Origin: Shinisaurus crocodilurus
Taxonomy: Eukaryota; Chordata; Lepidosauria; Squamata; Shinisauridae
DNA length: 64,000 nt
Assembly: GCA_021292165.1 (NCBI GenBank)
Contig: CM037877.1
Location: forward strand, 12,701,980-12,765,979
Direction: 5' to 3'
Shown: in pieces, positions 53,669 through 63,272 of the stretch
Layout of the letters: every line of letters starts with the position of its first letter
Numbering within the stretch: position 1 is the first letter of the stretch
Program-made: the position numbers and the translations under genes
Notes under the pieces: model-generated
Seen by the model: only the letters and a program-made list of their open reading frames with translations
Database searches by the model: none
Told to the model about the DNA's origin: nothing

Positions 53669-53803
53669 CAGTGTTCTCCAACCTTGGGTCCCCAGATGCT
53701 TTTGGCCTACGACTCCCAGCATGCCCCAGCCAGCATAGCTGGCTGGGGCATGCTGGGAGTCGTAGGCCAAAAACATCTGGAGACCTAAGGTTGGAGAACA
53801 CTG
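53669..53803. mobile_element. Fold-back hAT MITE, family H1, full length
   Basis: 135 bp with a perfect 8-bp duplication AACTATGC. It interrupts the family C repeat. Confidence 0.96.
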
Positions 53804-55009
53804 AACTATGCACTGTGCGAAGAAAAGCCCTTCCTTTTCTCTGTCCTGAATCTCCCGCCAATCAGCTTCATGGGATGAGCCCATTGAGTTCTAGTATTAT
53901 GAGAGATACTAGGGTACATCAGGCCCAGAGGGAGAAGCAAAGCAAACGGGGTGGTGTGAAGGCAGCAAGGAGGAGGGCTTACTGAGGGCCTCTTCCACAC
54001 ACACACACCCCAAAAAAATCTGGAGCAGATCCTGTATGAAAGAAAAGTTTGGTGGTGGTGGGAGCAGTGAGCGCAAGTGATGGCTGTGTGGGTGGCACAG
54101 AGGTCCACATGGCAGGAGGGAAAGTGTTGCAGGCCTCACTCTGCGTGCTTCCATAGACACACCCAAGTTCACCCTGTAGGGCAGGAACGGCCAATTTTCA
54201 TTTCATTTTCAGGGGTCAACATTTTCCAGACTGTCGTCTGGAGGCCATAAACAGAGACTGCCAAACAAACTAAGCCCTTTCTGGGGGACCAGCTGCCCGG
54301 CCGTTATGAAACCCATGCACTCAGAGAGAGCATGATGCACAAAAAAACCAGAGAGAGTGGGAGAGCGAGAGTGAGCCGTTAAACACCTTAAAGCGAGGCG
54401 CGGGTTCTCCTGGGCAGAATTTCTAAAACACTTGTTTTCTCCGTTTGGCAAGCGAAACTGCGGGCAGGAGTTTTATCACACCTCCACGGAGTCCTCAGGA
54501 GGCTAAACTGCTGCTAGGGAAGCCGAGACACCAGTGTAATAAATATAAAACCAGAGGTCAGATAAAATGGATTCAAGGCCTGGGCTGGATCTGCCAGTCA
54601 GCCACTCCTTGCCATGGGTGTGGAAGGAGGAAGAGGTGGCTCCTTCCATGCGCGGGGGGGGGGGGGGGGACTAGATGAAACTGCTGGGAAAGAAGGGGGG
54701 AGATAAAAGGTACCCAAGATGAATGGTCCAGGGACAGGGGTTGGGAAGTGAAGCGGGGAATAGACTGCTATCCTACACTAGTTTACACCAAACCATGGAA
54801 TCAGCCCCATCCCCGAACCGCCCCCCCCCCCGCCACTATGAGTTAAAGAAGAGGCCGTTCTTTCTTTCTAAAATTAGAGGTGACAAGTTGCTAGTTTTCC
54901 TGAAAGTCACAACTCTCCGCCCAGAGAAACCTTCCCTCGGAAAACTCAGACGCATAAAATCTGGAGCACCCGAGAAACCAGACCGGGGCGGGGGCGGGAG
55001 CGGGTGGGG
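53804..55009. other. Intron 1 near the promoter, nothing recognised
   Basis: Family C tail to about 53890, then unassigned sequence with a G-run at 54653-54670 and a C-run near 54822. No exon is recognised. Confidence 0.4.
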
Positions 55010-55165
55010 GAGGACTAAAGCCACTTCACACATGTTCAGAGGCAACTTGAACTTTTTACCCCCTGCGTCAACCTTCGCGCCCACACGCCAAGTGCGGGAT
55101 CCTAGGACTCCTCGGTGGCCCAGAGGAGAAGCCCCTCTGCACATGCTCAGAGGCAGAAGCGCTTC
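55010..55165. repeat. Promoter-flanking repeat unit (inverse of 56.4-56.9 kb family)
   Basis: CACACATGTTCAGAGGCAAC and CTGCACATGCTCAGAGGCAG, each followed by AACTTGAAC/AAGCGCTTCTCC-like sequence. They resemble, in inverse orientation, the CCTCTGAACATGTGCAGAG landmark of the tandem repeat upstream of MBD2. Confidence 0.45.
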
Positions 55166-55358
55166 TCCGCTTGGAAGTTTGATTCCCCAGACACGACGAA
55201 AACAGCCTCCGGGGTTACGCCTTGACTCAAAGCAGAGATAAGGAGAGTGCGGGGGGGGGGAGGAGTGGGGATTCCCCTTCGCCCCCACCCCGCACCCCGC
55301 CTCTTCCTCACCAGACACCCCCGTGCCCAGTTTCCCCGTCGTCGTCGTCGGGGCTCAC

Positions 55359-56089
55359 CTGAAATAGTAGACATCGCTCTTGCCGGCGCTGAGCCCCGAC
55401 TTGCGGATGACCTCCTCCTTCTTCCAACCGGGGGGCAACGCTGGGCAATCCATCCTCTTCCCTCGCTTCTCCATGCGCGGGGCTCGGCGGCGCCCCTCGG
55501 ACGGGGCCGAAGCCGGGTGGGGGCGCAGGGGAGCTGCCGAACCGAGGCCTGCTGGCCGGTTCCCCGGCACCTTGGCAGGGGGCGGAGAGGGGAGCCGGGG
55601 CGAGCGCGCGGCTCGGCTGTCGCGGCGGCGAGACCCGCTCGCGGGAGCACGTCGGGGCGGCTGTCCAGCAGCAGTCAGCAGCAGGCAGTCAGGCTGCAGC
55701 CGCCGCCGCCGCCGCCTCCGTCTCTTCCCCCTCCGTCTTCTTCTTCTTCTCCGCCGCTGCTGTCGCCGCTCCTGTCGCCGCCGTCGAACACTCTCGCCCG
55801 GCGCTGGGAGGAAGAATCGGCTCTGAGCGCGCAGCGCTTTCCTTTTGCCCGGTGGCGACGGCGACAGCGGCGGCGGCGGCGGCAGGAGCAGCTTCTCCTG
55901 CTGCTGCTGCTGCTGCTGCTGCTTCCGTAACTGAGGCTCGGAATCCGTGTCATCGGCGCTCGGAACCTCGGGGTCATAGAGCCCGCGCGGCGCAGCCAAG
56001 GGAGGAGGGGTGGGGAGGATGACGGCACGCAAGCGAGCGAGCGAGCGAGCAGCCAAGCGCCCGCCCCAGCCAGCCAGGCGAGCAGGCAT
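55359..56089 (-). CDS. MBD2: MBD2 exon 1 (N-terminus and first half of MBD)
   Basis: The frame is open for 243 codons plus AG, ending TATTTCAG/GTGAGC. The last 31 residues, MDCPALPPGWKKEEVIRKSG and LSAGKSDVYYF, are the N-terminal half of the methyl-CpG-binding domain, matching MBD2. The Arg of VIRK and the Asp/Tyr of SDVYYF are the family's methyl-CpG contacts; Tyr here, where mammalian MBD3 has Phe, argues for methyl binding. There are three possible starts: codon 1 at 56089, codon 206 (MEKRGKRM) and codon 213 (MDCPALPP). The last has the best start context (AGGATGG) and equals the short MBD2b start. Upstream residues show poly-Gln at 57-64 and poly-Arg at 102-130, not the Gly-Arg repeats of mammalian MBD2a. 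The long start is therefore uncertain and part may be 5' UTR. Confidence 0.9.
55897..55924. repeat. (CTG)n trinucleotide run in MBD2 exon 1
   Basis: About eight CTG units on the plus strand encode the poly-Gln tract on the minus strand if the long MBD2 start is used. CCG/CGC-type runs near 55697-55780 encode the poly-Arg tract. Confidence 0.9.
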
Positions 56090-56394
56090 CCCCGGCTTCG
56101 CCCTTAGGACCGCCTCCGCCTCCGCCAGTCCCTCCCCGCTTTAGACTCGAGCTGCGACGTGCGGGGCGGGCGCTGCCCGGGCCGTGGCCGCTTCAAAGAT
56201 TACGTGCTTTCCTACGTCGGGGGCGGGGGGAGCCGAAAACCCAAGCGGGAAAGCGCGGAACGGACTGCGAGGCTTGGCGGCGCCGCCGCTCTCCGACGCG
56301 CGTTTACGCGCAGCAATCAGTCCCCTGAGTCGTCCGGGAATAAACCTCCCGAGGCTGTTCCGCGCGCAGTGCTGAGGCTCCAGGCTTGCGCGAT

Positions 56395-56885
56395 GAGAAG
56401 CGGCGGTAGTGTCTCTGAGCACGTACAAAGTGGCTTTCGCCTTGGCCGCTGGCGAAGCTCCAGACCCCACACGCTTGGAATTTAGGACTGAGGGCTTAGG
56501 AGGGTAGAGAGAATTGTAACTTTCAGGCAGTGCCTCTGGAATGGTGCCGAGTGGCTTCCCACTCCCGCTGCTGAGGAGGTACGGCTCCCTCACAACTGGA
56601 CAAGGGCTTGCTCAGGACAAAGAGTTGCCGTTAATTTTTAAAGTGTCTCCGTCTCCGACCATTTGCAGAGCGGAATGGCCCACTGGCTACTGAGGAACTC
56701 CAGATTTCACACATCTGGGTTTAGGAGTGAGGGCTGCCGGGGTGTGTGAGAGTCGCAACTTTCAGGCGGTACCTCTGAACATGTGCAGAGTAGCTTCCTC
56801 CCCCTGGCTATTGAAGAGATCCAGCAGACACCGGATATTATGGGCGAGGTCGTGTATCTCAGAGAGCTGTAACTTTCGGGAAAAT
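56395..56885. repeat. Diverged ~120-bp tandem repeat upstream of MBD2
   Basis: Three to four units share ordered landmarks: TCTCTGAGCACGTACAAAGTGG / CTCTGAACATGTGCAGAGTAG, CTGGCTACTGAGGAACTCCAG / CTGGCTATTGAAGAGATCCAG, GGAATTTAGGACTGAGGGCT / GGTTTAGGAGTGAGGGCTG, and GTAACTTTCAGGCAG / GCAACTTTCAGGCGG / GTAACTTTCGGG. Units are at about 56405-56524, 56525-56600 (partial), 56642-56762 and 56763-56880. Confidence 0.7.
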
Positions 56886-57734
56886 TAGCAGCCGGACCCG
56901 GACACCTAATTTTAGAAATAGAGAATTGTCTGGCTGGGCGGGGCGTGCCCGGCTTCAGCCTGGAGCAGCTATGCATAACCTACTGGCGACGAGATTCGTC
57001 TGAGCGGCTTGAAATGTTGTGCATTTCCTACGCGGAAGAGCCGGCAGGGGGCATCCTTCTGTTCCAACCAGGCATGGAGCCCTACAAAGGAATCCTGGGC
57101 ATTAAAACAGCTCTTACTTCAGTCTGGCGTGTCAGGGGAATGAAAAAACAACATCCCCCCCCCCAAAGCCCCTAGGCATGCTAGAAGGCAACAATTAAAC
57201 CCTAACATCAAGAGAGGGCGAAGGGCTCTAAAGTTATGTGTGTCAAAGGAGGGACTGGATATGGGTGAACATGTAACTGGGGAAGCCCCTGTACCGACTT
57301 GTAAGATGTTGTGTTATCATTTTCCAGTAAAAATGCTGCATTTTGAACCTATCTTGTCGCTGTTGCCCAATGAGCTTGGGGGCGGGGGAAGAATTCCAAA
57401 ATCCATATTCGTGTAATATCTTTATATGAACCAAAAAAAATCACCAAAAATGTGCAACCTTTCAAGATCCTCAGATCTCTTCTTCAGGCAAAAGCAGGTT
57501 TGGGGGATGTGCCTGTGCGCAGGGAATGGGGAAGAAAAAACTTGGCGATGGCGAAGTCACAGTGCCCGAATGCATCTTGCCTGAGGAAGAGATCTCAAAA
57601 ACTTGCACATTTTTGGTGATCTTTTGGCTGGCCTAATAAAAATATTACACTAATATTAATAAGGAATTTTCTTATGGCACTTTATTTGTGAGGGGTTAGT
57701 AAAACACACCCACACACTGCTGTAGCTCTGCAAC
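56886..57734. other. MBD2-POLI intergenic DNA, nothing recognised
   Basis: GC content falls off. A C-run lies near 57158. CCTGAGGAAGAGATCTC ... AACTTGCACATTTTTGGTG near 57580-57620 is the inverse of 57445-57485, a short fold-back of unknown type. Confidence 0.4.
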
Positions 57735-57855
57735 TACAGTTCATGGGTGGTATCCAATGTTAGTCCTACATAGAGTAGACCCACTGAAAAAAAAAAAGTC
57801 CCATTCATTTCAATGGGTCTATTCTACATAGGATTAACATTGGATACGACCCCAT
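57735..57855. mobile_element. Fold-back element, family P
   Basis: GTATCCAATGTTAGTCCTAC is the inverse of GTAGGATTAACATTGGATAC-like sequence (CATAGGATTAACATTGGATAC); the centre is TCCCATTCATTTCAATGGG. Confidence 0.75.
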
Positions 57856-58300
57856 ACTCTTTTTCATCTCTGAATAGAATTTCCCAAATGCTCCGAAAGA
57901 AGTCACGTTCTACTTGTCCATGTGATCAGTATATCAACTGAAGTCCCGAAACTACCAGACTCACAAGAAGTGACTGCAAACGAACCCATTCAAGAAATTC
58001 GGTAGTAAGAGTTGTGCAAAATTACAACAGGGAAAACAAGAAAGGATGCCCATGTAGCTATCTTTAATGAAAACTTAAACTCAGTGAAATGGTCACAATG
58101 GTAAAAGCTTGATGACCGTGCCCTAAAGCAAGAGTCCACATTTGCCAAGGACAAAGGGTCTTGGCCTTCACACTTGTCCTGAAAATACAAGCATCCTCCT
58201 CCTTCAGTAATGTCAATTCCTGAGGGGAAAAAATAAAAATATTTGGCAAAAGGAAAAAAGGTGGTAGGGGGAGGTTGTTGTAAGCCCTGAAAAGTGTGCA
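57856..58300. other. Intergenic, nothing recognised
   Basis: No repeat family or exon is identified. Confidence 0.4.
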
Positions 58301-58520
58301 GGTGCTTCCAGAGAAGGCTTTTATTGTGCCACCATCCCGTCTCATTCACAGATGTTTTCTGGGGATCCAGGTGATAGATACCGTCTTCTACTTGTTGTGA
58401 CCCTCCCGTGTTTCCTTTCCACTTTTTTCCTTAACACGGGGGGGGGGGGGACCCGTTAAGGAGAAAAAGACGGAACAGTGCTGACTGCTAGTGCTAGGAG
58501 CCCTTCATCTGGAAGCGGCC
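58301..58520. mobile_element. MITE, family Q
   Basis: GGTGCTTCCAGAGAAGGCTT at the left, CTTCATCTGGAAGCGGCC at the right. Confidence 0.72.
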
Positions 58521-58589
58521 TGTGACAACACATATAGCAGAAAACATGTGATCCTAAGTAGGTGGTGCCGAGAGCACATAATGCAGGCC

Positions 58590-58860
58590 ACATGCTGAAG
58601 CTAAGCAGGTATGAAGCCAAGACCCACTCCCCAGCGCCGCTCTCGTGGTTAATGTATTTTATTCTGTTTTAACTTCTGTACATCGCCCAGGGTGGCCGGT
58701 TTGCCGGCCAGATGGGCAATAAATAAATGCAAATAATAAATAAATAAATGAGCCTGGTCAGTGCTTGGATGGGTGACTGCCTGGGCTGCCCACATCTGTT
58801 CTCTCCTGCATTGAGCAAGGGGTTGGACTCCATGGCCTTCCAACTCTGTGATTCTATGTT
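58590..58860 (+). mobile_element. Older 5S-headed SINE split by a LINE tail
   Basis: CATGCTGAAGCTAAGCAGGT (5S-like) is at 58590-58615. A LINE-like tail (TGTACATCGCCCAGGGTGGCC ... AATAAATAAATG) fills 58625-58750. GCCTGGTCAGTGCTTGGATGG and GTGACTGCCTGGG continue the 5S head, followed by the TTGGACTCCATGGCC tail. Confidence 0.75.
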
Positions 58861-59052
58861 CATTTTCAATTCCCACTGACTGCTTTGGGGGGAGCAGGAT
58901 ATGACCAGCTCCATAGAAAGCATGCTTTTAAGCACAACATTCCCTCTGATGCAGGGGTGTTGAACTGCTTTCTGCCCTAGGACTGAAGCTCACAGGGACT
59001 GCATTCCAGTAGTGGGCAAAAGGGGGCAAGGCCAAAATACTAAAAAGAGTTT

Positions 59053-59177
59053 AAAGGTGAAATCCTATGCAGGCTCAGACAGTGAAAAAAGCCTACAACT
59101 CCCAGCATTCCCCAGCCAGCTGTGGAATGCTGGGAGTTGTAGACCTTTTTTCCATCTAAACCTGCAGAGGATTGTGC
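59053..59177. mobile_element. Fold-back MITE, family H5
   Basis: AATCCTATGCAGGCTCAGAC pairs with CTAAACCTGCAGAGGATTG; core CTACAACTCCCAGCATTCCC and its inverse. Confidence 0.82.
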
Positions 59178-59206
59178 CCGAATTCTGTCTCAGCCAGTAA
59201 CTACAG

Positions 59207-59351
59207 TATTTTTCCATGTATAAGACTATACTTTTTCCTAAAATTTTTAGACTAAAAATTGAGGGTCGTCTTATACACGGAAGTAAGCCAAGGAGAGAAC
59301 CGCGCGGTTGCGAAACTGCCCAGTGGGGGGCGTCTTATAGACGGAAAAATA
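59207..59351. mobile_element. Tc1/mariner-type MITE
   Basis: TATTTTTCCATGTATAAGAC and GTCTTATAGACGGAAAAATA pair at 18 of 20, with TA at each end; nested in family R. Confidence 0.88.
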
Positions 59352-59771
59352 CGGTATGCCTTAGGAGAGGCATTTCAACCTTTTGGAATGTGGGGAGGGC
59401 TTCACAACAGCTGAGAAACTACCAAAGAAGCTGCAGGTGACAGGGAAAGAGCGTGGGGCCAGGGGGGGGGGGGTCATGGCCTTCTGGAGGACCCCAGAGG
59501 GCTGGATTGGGACCCCCCCAGAGAGGTCAGCTTTGGTCTGAGGTTCAACACTCTTGCCCTAAGAGCAGGCCTGGGTTCGCTGAATGCCTGTCAGTTTAGA
59601 AGCAAAATGCCCACCCACGCCCCAGCAAAGGTAGTGGTTGCTGCAATGCTGCATACTGGAAGGACTCCCTTGTTACTCTGAAGTATGCTTATAAATTAAG
59701 TTAAAGGGGAGGGGAAACCCAAAATGTCTTGACCAGGACCTGTGAGCTTCCAGGGCTTACCAAATGTTTAT

Positions 59772-59924
59772 TCATAGATCATAGAGAGTTGGAAGGAGCC
59801 TACAAGGCCTATCGAGTCCAACCTCCTGCTCAATACAGGAAACTAGAGGAGGGGTCTCCCATCCAAGTCATAACCAGGCCTGACCCTGCTTAGCTTTCCA
59901 CGCCCAGACAAGCTGAGCCAGCAT
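59772..59924 (-). mobile_element. 5S-headed SINE
   Basis: Minus-strand copy lacking the first head bases. Confidence 0.87.
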
Positions 59925-59987
59925 GTGCTCATTGAGGGGTGGGAGTCGAGGGAGGAAATTGGAGGTGGAGAGAAGAGGGAAGACCCC

Positions 59988-60092
59988 AGCAGCTTCCCCC
60001 AACCCAGTGACCTCCAGCTGTGTTGGCCTACAACTCCCATCATCCCCAGCCAACATGGCCAATCTGGAGGGCACCAGGTTGAAGAAGGCTGG
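59988..60092. mobile_element. H4-type hAT MITE
   Basis: CAGCTTCCCCCAACCCAGTG to CCAGGTTGAAGAAGGCTG; core CCTACAACTCCCATCATCCCC. Confidence 0.75.
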
Positions 60093-60334
60093 CCTATATT
60101 AAGCATCCTGGAGGTGGAGAGAGTTAGGGTCCAGGGGAGGAAGCTCTCCTCCCTTCCTTATAATGAAGAGAAAGGACCACACCCAGGAAGGGCGAGGATA
60201 TGCTACATTTTGTTGCAGGCCCCACTTGTGAAGCCTTATTCGTGTGCGAAGTCCCACTGCAGGCAGACCCCTGACACACAAGCACCAGCAGTCAGTGCTA
60301 GCATTCAGCCCTGGAATATGTGACCAGCGATGGA

Positions 60335-60425
60335 GAAACAGTGCTCCTGAGCACATGCAGAAAGCCTTTCTATTACTACTCCCGAGCCATGAACAACCCC
60401 CATACATCTGGATTAGGTGAAGGGA
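60335..60425. repeat. Outlying copy of the MBD2-upstream repeat unit
   Basis: CTCCTGAGCACATGCAGAAAGCC, CTACTCCCGAGCCATG and CATCTGGATTAGGTGAAGGG follow the landmark order of the 56.4-56.9 kb units. Confidence 0.5.
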
Positions 60426-60857
60426 TTCCATATCAGAAGACGACTTGTACGGAAAGTTTATTCTTATAGGAAATGGCATGAAATTGTGTGCAGATTACAG
60501 GCAGTAGTGAAAGGGGACGACTATTCCCCACCACCACCAAAAAACCACACCTCCCACAGTTATTCTGGTACTCCAAACCAGGGAGAAGGTAAAATGGGGT
60601 CTACTATAGCTTTCTGGGTGATCTGCAGTAGGTCAGCAGCAAGGCCTTCTGATTACCAATTGTTTCACAAATAGCAAGAAGAGAATGGCTCCAGACCCTC
60701 TAAATTAGGTTGCAAAAATGAATAACACAGAGTGTTATTCTATGAGTGGATTTTTTTAAATTTATTTTTGGTGTGCATATGCCAGCTTTCAGAGCAAAGC
60801 GCTCCCAAGATGGCTCACATATTTGATAAAAAATATAAAATACAACTAAAATTGTGG
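60426..60857. other. Intergenic, nothing recognised
   Basis: No repeat family or exon is identified to about 60760; LINE-associated sequence may start there. Confidence 0.4.
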
Positions 60858-60977
60858 AGGGATCCTTTGCATGTTTAGACAGAAAAGAGCCCTACTACAA
60901 CTCCCAGCATGCTGTCTGGGGAATGCTGGGAGTTGTTTAGACAGAAATAAGTCCTACATGCATAGGACTGCGTCCTT
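60858..60977. mobile_element. Fold-back MITE, family H5
   Basis: GGATCCTTTGCATGTTTAGACAG and CCTACATGCATAGGACTGCGTCC; core CTACAACTCCCAGCATGCTG with its inverse. Confidence 0.8.
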
Positions 60978-61330
60978 AACTACCATTACAAAACTAAAAC
61001 AGCAGTCTAAAAGCACTGTGCATCCTAGCACAGCAAATCACACAAAACAGATCAAAAACTGAAATCAAAAACAGCAAAACAATTAAACAACAAAATACTC
61101 AGCCTTGCAGATCCAAACAGAAAGGCTGCAAGGCGTGTTTAAAAGCCTAGAAAGGTGGTTCCAAATGTATATCCTTTGGGAGTTCCAGAAAAATGGGGCC
61201 ACCCCCAAAAAGGCCCTGTCCCTAGTGCCCACCAATCTAATTGATCTTGGTGCCGGGCATGAGCAAGGAATCTGAAACCAATCTTGAGGCCCAGGCAGGT
61301 GGTCCCTCAAATAATTTGCGTGTGCCTGGA
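60978..61330 (-). mobile_element. LINE-associated repeat
   Basis: GGGGCCACCCCCAAAAAGGCC and CTTGGTGCCGGGCATGAGC resemble the block at 16.7 kb in the same orientation. Confidence 0.5.
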
Positions 61331-61554
61331 CTGGGAGTCTAGCTGTGATACTCAAGATATATTCCTGTGCTGAGCATATGCTCAACTCAACTCTCGTAAT
61401 CCCCAGCAAACAGGCCCAATGGCTATGGCATCTGGGGATGACGGATTGTAGTCCAACACATCAGGAGGGATGCCTGAACCACCTTAAGAGCACATACACA
61501 AGCTCACATCCTGTTACACCGGCTTAAGCGCATTTCACCCCCTTGAAGCTGCAA

Positions 61555-61735
61555 TTCCGAAACACGCTTCCAAGAGAGTAAGTCCAATAGGACTCACTTT
61601 TCGTGCATTCACGGACAAAACTCCGGTTCGGAATCCTCACGTGCAGCCCTATTTTATGCACGGTTGCTTACTCAGAAGTACGTCCCGCTAGATTCAATGG
61701 GACTTTCTCCTGAGTAACAGCGTAAAGGTTGTTGT
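61555..61735. mobile_element. Fold-back element, family P
   Basis: GAGAGTAAGTCCAATAGGAC, TTACTCAGAAGTACGTCCCG and CAATGGGACTTTCTCCTGAGTAAC. Confidence 0.55.
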
Positions 61736-61739
61736 TTTT

Positions 61740-62160
61740 TAAGCCTTTAACGGATTTTCGCTCGGCCGAGCACTGAAGGAAGGAAGTGGGGGAAGTCCAC
61801 ATTCTGAGTACGAAAGGGAAGTTCAAGCGGCTCTGATCTGCATTAGCCGATCCCGACGAGACGCCTGGCCCCGGACACCCGTTGGCACGCGGGGAGGACG
61901 GAACCGGCTCTCGGAACCCCGCCTTCAAGGCCGGCTCGCCATTCCCAGCAAGCCGGGACTCCGGGGTGGACGGAGGCGGTGCCTGTTTGCTGTCGCTGCT
62001 GCTGCGCAGACGCCGCGTGCAATGGAGGGTTCCGAGGAAGACGAGGAGGCGGCTGAACCGGATTGGCTTCTCCCGGAGCCCGGCGGCGGACCTTGTGGGG
62101 GTTCTCTTGCTGCTGCGGGAAGAGTCCCATGTAAATACCGAGCGGATGGAGCAGATTCCT
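61740..62160. promoter_or_regulatory. GC/CpG-rich region at the POLI 5' end
   Basis: CpG density rises here (for example CGGCCGAGC, GCCGATCCCGACGAGACGCC, GACGCCGCG) and there is no TATA box. It is a likely POLI promoter if the exon call is right. Confidence 0.5.
62022..62130 (+). CDS. POLI: Candidate POLI exon 1 (DNA polymerase iota N-terminus)
   Basis: An ATG in a CpG-rich setting opens a frame MEGSEEDEEAAEPDWLLPEP, then GGGPCGGSLAAAGRVP, followed by CCAT/GTAAAT, a plausible donor. The short acidic start (EEDEEAAEP), the Ala-Gly stretch and the position divergent from MBD2 fit the poorly conserved first exon of POLI, the translesion Y-family polymerase next to MBD2 in tetrapods. The catalytic exon with the DLDCFYAQVE-type motif was not found before the window ends, so it should lie further right. 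Without splicing the frame stops about 15 codons later. Family identification is mainly by synteny; the donor position is not certain. Confidence 0.5.
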
Positions 62161-62551
62161 GATCGTGCAGAGCTCTTATCCCTCTTTCTTTCTTTCCTTC
62201 CCCGTCCCTTATATTAGATCGACACAAAGTGGTCTGGAAAACAGATTAGCCACTCCGGTTAAGAACTAGATCCACTTCCCTTTAGCCTCCTGGGTTATTG
62301 GGAGGGTGGAGCTGGAGCCTACCGCGAGAGGACACGACTGGGGTGGAAATAAGGCCAAATGGACTCGGATCAAATCACGTTAGCAGGAGACAGGGAATGG
62401 CTGAACACGCAACATGGGATAAGAGGTTGTAGGAATAAGGGTCGTTGTTGCTGTTTGCACTAAATGGTGGCGTTTCTCTAATTTTTTGGATGCTGGGCCT
62501 CACTTTTAGTGTGCCTTCTGTCCTTCCCCAGCCCTAGAAGACAGACATTGC
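62161..62551. other. Presumed POLI intron 1, nothing recognised
   Basis: No repeat family or exon is identified. Confidence 0.4.
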
Positions 62552-62646
62552 TTTAAGGCTGCAGTCCGTTACACGCTTACCTGGGAGTAACCCCTACTGA
62601 ATTTAATGGGGAATACTTCTGAGTAGGCATGCATAGGATTGCACAG
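62552..62646. mobile_element. Fold-back element, family P
   Basis: AAGGCTGCAGTCCGTTACACG, CTTACCTGGGAGTAACCCC and the partial inverse GGGGAATACTTCTGAGTAGG, ending CATGCATAGGATTGCAC. Confidence 0.75.
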
Positions 62647-63264
62647 GAAATGTGTATCTAGCATTAAAAAAAAACGATTTTACTGTAGAGTAGGTGCAAA
62701 TCCCTTGATCCGGATTGGGACCGTAACATGGGAGTTAAGGGTTGGTTTTCGAGATCCGGATGGGGACCCCTGTGCCTACTTTAGAGTAAAAATGAAAGGA
62801 AGACATGGCTGCTACTAGACACACATTTAAAGTCGTGTCTGTTTTGGCCCTAATATTGTCTGCATCAGCCTGCAGAGAGATGGCTTGCATTTTGTTGTGT
62901 GCAGAGACGGAAATTCTTTACTTACCGTGAATTTCTGTTCTCCGCGAGGGGAGGCCAGCGAAGGGGACGCCTGCCAGGCTGGACTTAGTCTTTCCGTCTA
63001 CCCATATTTGCTGGCCTCCGACCCTCGAAGGAGAAGCACTCATTCCCTGCTGGCAATTTAGAAAAGGGGAGTCGAACGGGATAGTTCTTCTGGCCCGTCC
63101 TAAAACCCAGGCATAGGGCAATACCATTATAGCAAAGTAGCAAGTGTTGGGGTAAATAGCAGCCCCCGCCCACAGTGAAAATCAATGGGCACCCTTAGCT
63201 AGAAGGCATTCATCCCACCCATGTATGGGGAGAAAGGCTTTTACCTCCTCAGCATCCTTTCTCT
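62647..63264. other. Presumed POLI intron 1, unclassified
   Basis: GAAATTCTTTACTTACCGTGAATTTC at about 62910 has a local inverted repeat. No gene or known repeat is assigned. Confidence 0.4.
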
Positions 63265-63272
63265 CCCTAGAA

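Larger units (their letters stand above)
55247..56370. promoter_or_regulatory. CpG island and MBD2 promoter region
   Basis: CpG-dense sequence with many CCG/CGC triplets covers exon 1 and its 5' side. There is no obvious TATA box. The transcription start is not determined. A (GAGC)n run at about 56034-56051 and several GGGGCGGGG-type boxes (for example GCGGGGCGGGCGC near 56160) fit a housekeeping promoter. Confidence 0.75.
58952..59556. mobile_element. hAT-like element, family R, with two nested MITEs
   Basis: Ends CAGGGGTGTTGAAC and GTTCAACACTCTTG. Body: ACTGAAGCTCACAGGG, GGCATTTCAACCTTTTGG. Confidence 0.75.

Noticed and set aside
5709..55358. Intronic H/ACA snoRNA (SNORA37 is hosted by human MBD2)
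   Set aside because: No sequence could be confidently matched by eye. A covariance-model search (Rfam SNORA37) of the minus strand would decide.
55247..55930. Plus-strand 227-codon frame in the CpG island
   Set aside because: Antisense shadow of MBD2 exon 1 caused by GC-rich triplets; no start context or domain.
62910..62950. Splice donor-like GTAAGT on the minus strand near 62.93 kb
   Set aside because: It sits in a local inverted repeat with no adjoining conserved exon.
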